A DNA stretch of 11,884 nt. It comes from Dehalococcoidales bacterium (GTDB lineage: Bacteria; Chloroflexota; Dehalococcoidia; Dehalococcoidales; UBA2162). The stretch spans positions 1 to 11,884 of the forward strand of contig JAENIS010000043.1 in assembly GCA_016844285.1 (NCBI GenBank). Direction: 5' to 3'. This document shows positions 5,712-11,884 of the stretch, piece after piece (within the stretch, counting starts at the first letter, position 1; each line of letters starts with the position of its first letter). The notes below the pieces were generated by a model. That model was not told the origin of the DNA. It saw nothing but the letters and a program-made list of their open reading frames with translations, and did not search any database. Both the position numbers and the translations under genes were made by a program.

Positions 5712-6500
5712 ATGGACGATACATTGGACATCGGTGGCAGACAGGTGGATAGCCGTTTATTTATCGGCACCGGCAAGTTTGCCGATTATAACCTGATTCC
5801 TCAGGTGATAAAAGCGTCCCAAGCCCAGGTGGTGACCGTAGCTCTACGGCGGGTTGATTTTGCGACGCCGGCAGAGAATATGCTCAACTATCTTCCCCAG
5901 AACATCATCCTCATGCCTAATACCTCGGGCGCTCGGAATGCGACGGAGGCAATTCGTATCGCCCGTATCGCTCGTGAGGCGGGCTGCGGCAATTGGGTGA
6001 AAATCGAAATCATCTCCGACCAGAAATATTTGCTTCCGGACAATTTTGAAACGGTCAAAGCGATTGAAGTCCTGGCTAAGGACGGCTTTGTCGTTTTACC
6101 ATATATGAGTCCAGACTTAATGGCGGCCAAACGGATGGCGGAGGCGGGGGCAGCGGCGATTATGCCGCTCGGTGCACCCATCGGGACTAACCGGGGTCTC
6201 AAAATGCGGGAAATGATTCAAATTTTGATTGCTGAGATTAATTTACCCATTATCGTTGACGCTGGAATCGGCCGCCCTTCGGAAGCCGCTGAAGCGATGG
6301 AACTGGGAGCAGCCGCTGTCCTGGTCAATACTGCGATTGCCACGGCGGACAATCCGGTTTTGATGGCGGAAGCATTCGGGCAGGCAGTGGCCGCCGGACG
6401 TAAGGCATATTTAGCCGGTCCGGGAGCCGCGCAACGTTTTGCGGCAGCCTCCTCACCGCTGACCGGGTTCCTGAGAAACGGGGAGAGTGTCACGCCATGA
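5712..6500 (+). CDS. thiG: Thiazole synthase ThiG
   Basis: ThiG condenses 1-deoxy-D-xylulose 5-phosphate, dehydroglycine and ThiS-thiocarboxylate into the thiazole phosphate. It is a 262-residue TIM-barrel protein of normal length. Landmarks are LFIGTGKF (16-23), [20 protein letters not shown], the Schiff-base lysine Lys97 in [55 protein letters not shown] and [13 protein letters not shown]. It starts two bases after the thiS stop, where the run of Gly codons ending thiS (GGTGGTGG, 5697-5704) could act as a weak ribosome site. Its last codons overlap the thiH start in an ATGA junction. The C-terminal tail ends [16 protein letters not shown]. Translation is very likely coupled to its neighbours. 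Confidence 0.97.
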   Translation: MDDTLDIGGRQVDSRLFIGTGKFADYNLIPQVIKASQAQVVTVALRRVDFATPAENMLNYLPQNIILMPNTSGARNATEAIRIARIAREAGCGNWVKIEIISDQKYLLPDNFETVKAIEVLAKDGFVVLPYMSPDLMAAKRMAEAGAAAIMPLGAPIGTNRGLKMREMIQILIAEINLPIIVDAGIGRPSEAAEAMELGAAAVLVNTAIATADNPVLMAEAFGQAVAAGRKAYLAGPGAAQRFAAASSPLTGFLRNGESVTP

Positions 6501-7642
6501 CGTTTTATGATGAGATTATCAAGCTGAAAGACACCGATTATTCCGCCGTCTTTGAGAGGGTTACGCCCGCACAGATTGCTAAAATACTGGCCAAAACAGA
6601 GCTACAACCTCAGGATTTCCTGGCGCTATTATCTCCGCAAGCCGAGTCCGTCCTTGAGGAGATGGCACAGGCAGCACACCGTTTAACTCTCCAGCACTTC
6701 GGTCGCACCATCATACTATACACCCCGCTCTATCTGGCGAATTACTGCGTTAACCATTGTGTTTATTGCGGATTTAATGCGGCGAACAATATCCAGCGGC
6801 GTAAGCTGACTTTAGCGGAAGTGGCACTGGAGGCAAAGGCAATTGCGGCAACCGGTCTGCAACACCTATTAATTTTAACCGGTGAATCGCGGGAGCACTC
6901 TCCAGTCTCCTATATTAAGGAGTGTGTGACTATCTTAAGAAGGTACTTTTCCTCGCTGGCCATTGAAATCTACCCCCTTTCGACCGAAGAATACGCGGAA
7001 CTAATCGCTGCGGGCGTCGATGGTTTGACCATCTATCAGGAGGTATATGATGAAAAGACTTATCGCCGGGTGCACCCCAGTGGTCCGAAGCGGGATTACC
7101 GGTTTCGGCTGGAAACTCCCGAGCGGGCTGGCCAAGCCGGAATTCGGACAATCAACATCGGAGCACTGTTGGGTCTGGGCGAATGGCGCAGCGAGGCGTT
7201 TCTGGCCGGAATGCATTTAGCCTATTTGCAACAGCAGTTCCCGGAAATCGAGGTTAGTATCTCCTTTCCCAGGATGAGACCCCAGTTTGGCAATTATCAG
7301 CCTGAATTTCCGGTCTCAGACCGGTGTTTAGTCCAGAGCATCATGGCATTACGGTTGTTCCTGCCTAGAGCTGGCATCACCATTTCCACCCGGGAAAGCG
7401 CGGCACTGCGGGATAATCTGATTCGATTGGGGGTGACCAAAATGTCGGCCGGGTCTTCCACGACGATTGGAGGACATACGGATGCTAAGGATAGTCTTGG
7501 ACAATTTGAAATCTCAGATAAACGCTCGGTAGATGAGGTGCGCCAAAGCATTGCTAACCTTGGTTACAAACCGGTTCTGAAAGACTGGCATGATTTGAGT
7601 CGGGGAGGTAAAAAGGATAATGAAACAATCTCGGTTTCCTGA
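6497..7642 (+). CDS. thiH: 2-iminoacetate synthase (tyrosine lyase) ThiH, radical SAM
   Basis: ThiH cleaves tyrosine by a SAM radical to p-cresol and dehydroglycine, the glycine-derived unit for ThiG. It is 381 residues, the family length. The radical-SAM cluster motif CVNHCVYC has Cys84, Cys88 and Cys91. Other family features are [54 protein letters not shown] (in part), [24 protein letters not shown] and [11 protein letters not shown] near the C-terminus. It begins by a four-base overlap with thiG and ends 23 bases inside thiE. A possible ribosome site GGGGAG is at 6480-6485. The enzyme is oxygen-sensitive; its use instead of the oxidase ThiO suggests an anaerobic host. Confidence 0.97.
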   Translation: MTFYDEIIKLKDTDYSAVFERVTPAQIAKILAKTELQPQDFLALLSPQAESVLEEMAQAAHRLTLQHFGRTIILYTPLYLANYCVNHCVYCGFNAANNIQRRKLTLAEVALEAKAIAATGLQHLLILTGESREHSPVSYIKECVTILRRYFSSLAIEIYPLSTEEYAELIAAGVDGLTIYQEVYDEKTYRRVHPSGPKRDYRFRLETPERAGQAGIRTINIGALLGLGEWRSEAFLAGMHLAYLQQQFPEIEVSISFPRMRPQFGNYQPEFPVSDRCLVQSIMALRLFLPRAGITISTRESAALRDNLIRLGVTKMSAGSSTTIGGHTDAKDSLGQFEISDKRSVDEVRQSIANLGYKPVLKDWHDLSRGGKKDNETISVS

Positions 7643-8273
7643 AACGGATATCTATTGTATTACTGCCAGCCAGTTTTCCCTGGGCCGCTCCAACCTGGAG
7701 GTGGTGCGGCAAATGCTGGCGGCGGGCGTCAAGCTTATCCAGTACCGTGAAAACGATTATTCGATGCTGCAAAAATATCGGGAATGCTTGAGCATTCGAG
7801 ATTTGACCGCACGGTATGGTGCCTGTTTCATTGTTAATGATGACGTCCATCTAGCCTTAGCGGTAGAGTCCGATGGCGTTCATCTGGGGCAGGAAGACCT
7901 GCCCGTGGAAAAAGTCCGGGAACTCGTCGGAGATAAGATGCTAATCGGCCTTTCTACCCATTCACCAGAGCAAGCGGATAGGGCAGTTAAATCGGGAGTC
8001 GCGGATTATATCGGAGTCGGCCCCCTTTATCAGACCTTTACCAAGAAGGACGTCCAGCCTCCGGTCGGTTTGGGATACCTGGACTATGTCGTTAGCCACC
8101 ATCAGATACCTTTTGTCGCTATCGGTGGCATCAAAGAGGGTAACGTGGCCGAGGTAATCAAACACGGCGCGACCTGTATCTGCATGGTTACCGAAATCGT
8201 TGCCAACCAAAACATCGGGGCAAAGATTCAATCTGTTCGAGCACAGATAGCTAAGGCCACGGGGAGAGACTAG
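7620..8273 (+). CDS. thiE: Thiamine-phosphate synthase ThiE
   Basis: ThiE joins the pyrimidine pyrophosphate (HMP-PP) to thiazole phosphate, giving thiamine phosphate. The 217 residues are full length for this TIM-barrel family. Motifs: IYCITAS (11-17), LIQYREN (39-45), FIVNDD (70-75), [10 protein letters not shown] (85-94), [26 protein letters not shown] (130-144), VAIGGI (166-171). Compared with the Bacillus enzyme, Gln41, Arg43, Asn73, Asp74, Asp93, Thr139 and Lys142 are kept. The position of the HMP-PP-contacting Lys in Q-x-R-x-K is Asn45 (codon AAC). The start ATG at 7620 overlaps thiH by 23 bases; GGAGG is at 7604-7608 and AAGG at 7613-7616. It is the last gene of the riboswitch operon, with no clear terminator after it. 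Confidence 0.95.
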   Translation: MKQSRFPETDIYCITASQFSLGRSNLEVVRQMLAAGVKLIQYRENDYSMLQKYRECLSIRDLTARYGACFIVNDDVHLALAVESDGVHLGQEDLPVEKVRELVGDKMLIGLSTHSPEQADRAVKSGVADYIGVGPLYQTFTKKDVQPPVGLGYLDYVVSHHQIPFVAIGGIKEGNVAEVIKHGATCICMVTEIVANQNIGAKIQSVRAQIAKATGRD

Positions 8274-8287
8274 TCTCCTTCTCTGAT

Positions 8288-8316
8288 TTTACTCCGTGCT
8301 TCATATTTGCTAGAAT
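8288..8316 (+). promoter_or_regulatory. Candidate extended -10 promoter at the trmD start
   Basis: TTTACT (8288-8293, four of six matches) lies 17 bases before TAGAAT (8311-8316), which has the extended -10 TGC in front. Transcription would start near 8323, just before an in-frame GTG at 8324. If used, the trmD message would be leaderless from GTG. This is suggestive only, since the -10 overlaps the annotated ATG. Confidence 0.3.
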
Positions 8317-9046
8317 GAAACCTGTGCAGATTCATATTCTAACCCTGTTCCCCCAGATGTTTGAGGGGCCGTTTAATCTCAGTATCATTAAACGGGCTAT
8401 TGACCGCCAGCTGGTTAGTATCAATATTCATGACATCCGGGACTATACCCATGATAAACATCGCACCGTGGATGATTATCCCTACGGCGGCGGAGCGGGG
8501 ATGGTGCTTAAACCTGAGCCTATTTTCGAAGCTATCGAGGCAATCAAGTCGCCAATACTGGAGCAAGAGGGCATTGAGACAGTGCCGACTATCCTGCTTA
8601 CCCCGCAGGGTCGCTTGCTCTCGCAGCAAGTCGCCCTGGAGCTATCAAAATACAGCCACCTGATTGTTATTTGTGGCCACTACGAAGGGGTTGATGAGCG
8701 GGTATGTGAGCATCTGGCAACCGATGCCGTTAGCATTGGAGACTATGTACTCAGCGGGGGGGAGCTGGCCGCAATGGTGCTAGTTGATACTATCGTCCGA
8801 CTGGTGCCGGGGGCTCTTGGTTCGGAGGATTCCGCCGCCGATGACTCCTACGCTACCGGACTACTGGAATATCCGCAGTACACACGCCCGGCCGTGTATC
8901 GAAGCTGGGCCGTACCCGAGATTTTACTTTCGGGAAATCATGCCCAGATTACCAAATGGCGCCGTGAGCAAGCCATCCTCCGTACCCTGGAACGGCGCCC
9001 TGAGCTACTGGATAAAGCTAATCTGGTCGCGAAGAAAGACAGCTAG
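8315..9046 (+). CDS. trmD: tRNA (guanine-37-N1)-methyltransferase
   Basis: TrmD methylates G37 next to the anticodon and prevents frameshifting at proline and related codons. It is 243 residues, a SPOUT protein with a trefoil knot that binds SAM. Motifs: ILTLFPQMF (8-16), [17 protein letters not shown] (53-69), [10 protein letters not shown] (95-104), [12 protein letters not shown] (119-130), [13 protein letters not shown] (140-152), and [11 protein letters not shown]. Arg162 and Asp177 correspond to the catalytic Arg154 and Asp169 of the Haemophilus enzyme. No ribosome site precedes the ATG at 8315; an in-frame GTG at 8324 would give the shorter opening common in this family, so the start is uncertain by three codons. 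It lies 41 bases after thiE and ahead of rplS, its frequent neighbour. Confidence 0.96.
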   Translation: MKPVQIHILTLFPQMFEGPFNLSIIKRAIDRQLVSINIHDIRDYTHDKHRTVDDYPYGGGAGMVLKPEPIFEAIEAIKSPILEQEGIETVPTILLTPQGRLLSQQVALELSKYSHLIVICGHYEGVDERVCEHLATDAVSIGDYVLSGGELAAMVLVDTIVRLVPGALGSEDSAADDSYATGLLEYPQYTRPAVYRSWAVPEILLSGNHAQITKWRREQAILRTLERRPELLDKANLVAKKDS

Positions 9047-9075
9047 TAGACAAACGCCAATGCTTTTAGTATATT
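9047..9075 (+). promoter_or_regulatory. Promoter of rplS and downstream genes
   Basis: TAGACA (9047-9052, five of six matches) and TATATT (9070-9075, five of six) have a 17-base spacer. Transcription would start near 9082, just before GGGAG (9084-9088) and the rplS ATG at 9098. It begins immediately after the trmD stop, so rplS may be transcribed on its own as well as with trmD. Confidence 0.55.
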
Positions 9076-9097
9076 ATACTAATGGGAGTGTGACTAA

Positions 9098-9505
9098 ATG
9101 GATATAGCATCATTAGTGGCAGCCAAACCAAAAACCGACATTCCGGCTCTTACCTCCGGTGACACGGTAAGGGTCAGCCTCAAGGTAGTTGAGGGTGATA
9201 GGGAGCGCGTCCAGGCATTCCAGGGGGTGCTCATCAGGACAAGGCATAGTGTTGCCGGACTAATCATTACGGTAAGGCGCGTCAGCTACGGCATCGGTGT
9301 CGAGCGTACCTTCCCACTCAATTCACCCCGTGTGGAAAAGATAGAGGTCCTCCGGCATGGGAAAACACGCCGGGCGAAGCTTTACTACCTGCGCGGTCTG
9401 AGTGCCAAGGCATCTCGTATCAAGGAAAGGCTGCTGCCGAAGAGTAAACCAGAGAGCCTGAAAGAGGAGCCGAAGATTGGCGACACAGAAGAACACGAAG
9501 CCTGA
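9098..9505 (+). CDS. rplS: 50S ribosomal protein L19
   Basis: L19 lies at the 30S-50S interface of the ribosome. The core is typical: [19 protein letters not shown] (15-33), [12 protein letters not shown] (38-49), [18 protein letters not shown] (60-77), [19 protein letters not shown] (82-100). The protein has 135 residues against roughly 115 in many bacteria; the extra part is a charged C-terminal tail of about 20 residues ([20 protein letters not shown], in part). The DNA of that tail also holds the ribosome site GAGGAG (9464-9469) and TTG start (9477) of the next gene, a 29-base overlap. GGGAG (9084-9088) precedes the ATG at nine bases. It follows trmD by 51 bases. Confidence 0.97.
   Translation: MDIASLVAAKPKTDIPALTSGDTVRVSLKVVEGDRERVQAFQGVLIRTRHSVAGLIITVRRVSYGIGVERTFPLNSPRVEKIEVLRHGKTRRAKLYYLRGLSAKASRIKERLLPKSKPESLKEEPKIGDTEEHEA
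9464..9469 (+). promoter_or_regulatory. Shine-Dalgarno inside rplS supporting a TTG start
   Basis: GAGGAG lies seven bases before TTG 9477. The alternative start, ATG 9537, has no ribosome site and would remove the HPVDTF part that belongs to the family's conserved HP-V-x-T/N-F-M opening. Confidence 0.6.
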
Positions 9506-10022
9506 AGGCCCTGCAGGGCATCCGGTTGACACCTTTATGGCAGACCACCAGAAGATTCTGCACTTTGCCGAAGAGCTAGAAGCGCTTGTCCGGAAGATTA
9601 AGCAGGCTAAAGATTTCAATGCCGTTGCCGGCGAATTGAAGCAACTAAGCGTTGTTTCTCAGAATCTGCTGGAAGCGGAGAAACATCATGTGCGGGAAGA
9701 AAACGTGCTTTTCCCATATCTCGAAAAGCACGGCATTACCGGACCTCCGGCGGTCATGTGGGAAGAGCATACCCAACTGAGGGCGAGTAAAAAGAAACTT
9801 CGTGAGCTTATTGGCAAGTCAAATACCCTGAGTTTTGCTGATTTTGTCCAGCAGCTTGAAGCAATTGTGCCATCACTGGCGTACCCGCTGCAAGACCATA
9901 TTGAGAAAGAGAACAATATCCTCTACCCCATGGCGATGAGCAACTTCAGCGAAGATGAATGGAAGAGTATCAAGGAAGAATGTGACGAACTTGGCTATTG
10001 TAACTTCATGCCAGAGGGTTGA
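9477..10022 (+). CDS. Hemerythrin HHE domain protein
   Basis: A 181-residue four-helix protein of the hemerythrin/HHE cation-binding type, presumably cytoplasmic, with a non-heme metal site that may sense or handle oxygen, NO or redox state. Likely ligands are His24 in MADHQKI, His70/His71 and Glu75/Glu76 in [18 protein letters not shown], His98 in MWEEHTQLR, and His141/Glu145 in [14 protein letters not shown]. The end ([20 protein letters not shown]) resembles the HHE domain of DUF438-HHE-PAS proteins; the N-terminal DUF438 domain is absent. The TTG start is chosen for its GAGGAG site and the HPVDTFM homology. It overlaps rplS by 29 bases. The next gene is in the same frame after one TGA and encodes the PAS domain normally fused here. 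Confidence 0.88.
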   Translation: MATQKNTKPEGPAGHPVDTFMADHQKILHFAEELEALVRKIKQAKDFNAVAGELKQLSVVSQNLLEAEKHHVREENVLFPYLEKHGITGPPAVMWEEHTQLRASKKKLRELIGKSNTLSFADFVQQLEAIVPSLAYPLQDHIEKENNILYPMAMSNFSEDEWKSIKEECDELGYCNFMPEG

Positions 10023-10052
10023 AAATTTGATGGTAACGAGAGAATAATCAAG

Positions 10053-10463
10053 ATGCAAGAAGAAGAGCAGGTTGTATTTGACACCGGCAGCCTTGCCAGA
10101 GCAGAGCTTGAATCCCTGCTCAATGCGCTGCCGCTGGAAGTTACTTTTGTGGATAAAGAAGATATCCTCCGCTACTTTAGTAAAAGCAGGCAGAGGATTT
10201 TTCCCCGGACGAAAGCATCAATCGGTCGTACAGTGCAACAGTGCCATCCGCCAAAGAGTATCAATGCGGTTAACCAGATTCTGGATGATTTCAGGAAGGG
10301 AAAAAGAGATACGGCGGACTTCTGGATTAATCTGGAAGCACGGCTGATATACATTCGTTACTTTGCTCTCCGTGACAAGAATGAGGAGTATCTCGGATGC
10401 ATCGAGGTAACTCAGGATGTTACCGATATCAAGAAAATCGAAGGGGAGAAAAGACTCCTTTAA
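10053..10463 (+). CDS. PAS-domain protein (PAS_10 type, as in DUF438-HHE-PAS sensors)
   Basis: A 136-residue protein made almost entirely of one PAS domain. FDTGSLARAELESLLNALPL (9-28), VTFVDKEDILRYFS (30-43), RIFPRTKASIGRTVQQCHPP (48-67), DFRKGKRDTADFWINLEAR (79-97), YIRYFALRD and LGCIEVTQDVTDIKKIEGEK match the PAS domain found at the C-terminus of DUF438-HHE proteins. The conserved Cys64-His65-Pro-Pro could take part in ligand or cofactor binding. No output domain (kinase, HTH, GGDEF) is attached. The ATG lies 30 bases after the HHE stop, in the same frame, with only a weak GAGAG upstream at about ten bases. It probably works with the HHE protein as a two-subunit sensor. It could instead be the C-terminal half of one gene broken by a TGA. 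Confidence 0.85.
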   Translation: MQEEEQVVFDTGSLARAELESLLNALPLEVTFVDKEDILRYFSKSRQRIFPRTKASIGRTVQQCHPPKSINAVNQILDDFRKGKRDTADFWINLEARLIYIRYFALRDKNEEYLGCIEVTQDVTDIKKIEGEKRLL

Positions 10464-10547
10464 CCATAAATATAACCCGGCTCCAATGCTATATGCCGGC
10501 TTTCATGGCTATCTACTAAAGTATGCGGCGCTTCACCGGGACAAAGG
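10464..10547 (+). other. Gap between the PAS gene and priA, no clear signal
   Basis: The 84 bases contain no T-tailed hairpin, no convincing promoter pair and no strong ribosome site. The stop-start spacing leaves open whether priA is read from the rplS or hemerythrin transcript or from a promoter I cannot recognise. Confidence 0.4.
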
Positions 10548-11884
10548 ATGCGGTATGCTGAGGTTTGTGTTAACTCCCCCCTGGGACTGCGCCAGACATT
10601 CAGCTATTCTGTACCACCCGGCCTGAACAGCGAGGTCGGACAGGCGGTATGGGTGCCCTTTGGCCAAAAGCTTCTTCAAGGTATCGTAGTGGAGCTAACT
10701 GCCCAACCGGCGGTCGAAGAGACCAAAGAAATCGCCGGCGTCATTGCGTCCGTCCCGGTGCTATCCCATGACCGCCTGGAGTTGGCCCGCTGGATAAGCG
10801 AGCACTATCTATCGCCCCTCTTTGATGCCGTCGCCTTGCTGTTACCACCTGGCTTCGAGCAGAAGACACGAACTTTTGTCACCACCGCCGGCATCCCTGA
10901 TGATGCTGCCCTGTCATCCCTGAGCGAGGAGCAAAGGCATGCCCTGGAGCTGGTGACCGAAGCGGGTAAGATAAGCCTGACGAAGCTGGAAAAAGCGCTG
11001 GGTAAGAAGAAAGCGCAGGCTGTCGTGACCCAACTGGTAAGACGGGGGCTGGTCCTGAGGAGCTATGAGATAGAACCAACCCGGGCCAGACCCAGGGTGG
11101 AGCCTTATCTCAGCCTGGCAGTTGATACGGACCAGGCCCGGCAAGAAGCGGCCAAGTTGCGTGGTGAAGGAGCCAGCAAACAGGCGTCGCTGCTCGATGT
11201 CCTTGTCCAGGAGCACCAGCCAATACCCTGGGCCGAAGCCAGAAAAAAAGTCAACGTGACCAAGGCGGTCGCTGATGCCCTGTCCAAACAAGGCCTGGTC
11301 AAAATCGAGCTTATCGAGGTCAGGCGTGACCCCCTCTCTCACCAGGAGATAGCTCCGTCTCCACCCCCGACGCTAACCTCTGCCCAGGAATCAGCCCTGA
11401 GCGCAATCCGGGCCAACTTGCGCGAGTCCGCCACCGGGCATCTTCCCCCGGCCATCTTCCTGCTTCACGGCGTCACCGGCAGCGGTAAGACGGAGGTCTA
11501 TTTACAGGCTCTGGCCGAGGCAGTGAGGCTGGGCAAACGAGGCATTGTTCTCGTTCCGGAAATTGCGCTAACTCCCCAGACTATTGAGCGGTTTGCCTCA
11601 CGCTTCCCCCGGAAAGTAGCTGTCCTGCACAGCCAGCTTTCCCTCGGTGAGCAGTTTGATGAGTGGCGGCGCATTAGCCGCGGACAGGCTGATGTCGTTA
11701 TCGGCCCGAGAAGTGCCCTTTTTGCTCCCCAGCCTGACCTGGGGCTTATCGTTATTGACGAGGAGCATGAGTGGAGCTATAAGCAATCGGACAAATCGCC
11801 ACGCTACCACGCCCGTGATGTCGCCATCAAGCTGGCGGAGCTAAGCGGCGCTGTCGTCATTCTCGGCAGTGCTACCCCCGATGT
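10548..11884 (+). CDS. priA: Primosomal protein N' / replication restart helicase PriA (3' truncated by window edge)
   Basis: An uninterrupted frame of 445 codons runs off the window. PriA recognises stalled forks and reloads the replisome. The N-terminal 3'-end-binding domain is typical: MRYAEVCVNSPLGLRQTFSY (1-20), VGQAVWVPFG, then LARWISEHYLSP. A winged-helix-like part follows. The helicase core starts near residue 285 with LTSAQESALSAI, the Walker A GVTGSGKTEVY (308-318), VLVPEIALTPQT, the motif around VLHSQLSLGEQFDEWRR, VIGPRSALFAP, and the DEEH box at 404-407 followed by YKQSDKSPRYHARDVA. It ends at GSATPD. The zinc-binding cysteines and helicase lobe 2 lie beyond the window. The ATG at 10548 overlaps a weak AAAGG; no other in-frame start is nearby. 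It lies 84 bases after the PAS gene. Confidence 0.95.
   Translation, partial: MRYAEVCVNSPLGLRQTFSYSVPPGLNSEVGQAVWVPFGQKLLQGIVVELTAQPAVEETKEIAGVIASVPVLSHDRLELARWISEHYLSPLFDAVALLLPPGFEQKTRTFVTTAGIPDDAALSSLSEEQRHALELVTEAGKISLTKLEKALGKKKAQAVVTQLVRRGLVLRSYEIEPTRARPRVEPYLSLAVDTDQARQEAAKLRGEGASKQASLLDVLVQEHQPIPWAEARKKVNVTKAVADALSKQGLVKIELIEVRRDPLSHQEIAPSPPPTLTSAQESALSAIRANLRESATGHLPPAIFLLHGVTGSGKTEVYLQALAEAVRLGKRGIVLVPEIALTPQTIERFASRFPRKVAVLHSQLSLGEQFDEWRRISRGQADVVIGPRSALFAPQPDLGLIVIDEEHEWSYKQSDKSPRYHARDVAIKLAELSGAVVILGSATPD

Noticed and set aside
10020..10022. TGA as a selenocysteine codon
   Set aside because: No Cys is expected at this domain linker and I see no clear hairpin just after it; it is kept only as a read-through possibility.
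9537..10022. Hemerythrin protein starting at ATG 9537
   Set aside because: It has no Shine-Dalgarno and would drop the HPVDTF segment common to this HHE group.
10417..10626. 69-codon + strand frame bridging the PAS gene and priA
   Set aside because: It overlaps the ends of two well-supported genes in another frame and has no coding signature.
10914..11342. 142-codon open frame on the - strand opposite priA
   Set aside because: The + strand encodes continuous PriA sequence here; the reverse frame shows no family features.

Overview
The window reads as a stretch of ordinary chromosome from an anaerobic, moderately GC-rich bacterium. My best guess is Chloroflexota, class Dehalococcoidia or a relative. 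The grounds are the general look of the proteins (TrmD, PurH, PurM, the PAS protein), the oxygen-independent thiamine route (ThiH rather than ThiO), and dispersed C/G-rich palindromes between genes like those I recall from Dehalococcoidia-type genomes. No marker gene fixes the taxonomy, so this is inference. There is no phage, transposon, CRISPR array, rRNA or tRNA that I can see.

Layout, left to right. (1) 1-1485, + strand: the 3' end of an Lrp/AsnC-type regulator, then a complete class I aminotransferase. (2) 1630-4276, + strand: two purine biosynthesis genes, purM and purH. A palindromic repeat precedes purM, separates purM from purH and follows purH. purM has no ATG, GTG or TTG at its proper start; the Shine-Dalgarno and the homology both point to ATT at 1630. 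(3) 4452-5219, - strand: a short-chain dehydrogenase/reductase, convergent with purH and ending in a good intrinsic terminator at 4347-4372. (4) 5320-8273, + strand: a thiamine operon with a clear promoter, a TPP riboswitch, a terminator hairpin as expression platform, and thiS-thiG-thiH-thiE, very tightly packed. (5) 8315-9505, + strand: trmD and rplS, with a promoter just before rplS. (6) 9477-10463, + strand: a hemerythrin-like HHE protein whose TTG start lies inside rplS, then a PAS-domain protein. The two are in the same reading frame and separated by a single TGA. They match the last two domains of the DUF438-HHE-PAS proteins that are usually one polypeptide. (7) 10548-11884, + strand: the first 445 codons of priA, running off the window.

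Functionally, ThiS (sulfur carrier), ThiG (thiazole synthase) and ThiH (tyrosine lyase) build the thiazole half of thiamine and ThiE joins it to the pyrimidine half. The TPP riboswitch closes the feedback loop. thiF, thiC and thiD are not in the window. PurM and PurH perform step 5 and the last two steps of IMP synthesis. TrmD and L19 serve translation and PriA serves replication restart.

I did not find a new multi-gene system. The observations most worth following up are the purM start, the composite intergenic repeat, the HHE/PAS split at one in-frame TGA, and the Lys-to-Asn change in the ThiE substrate motif.
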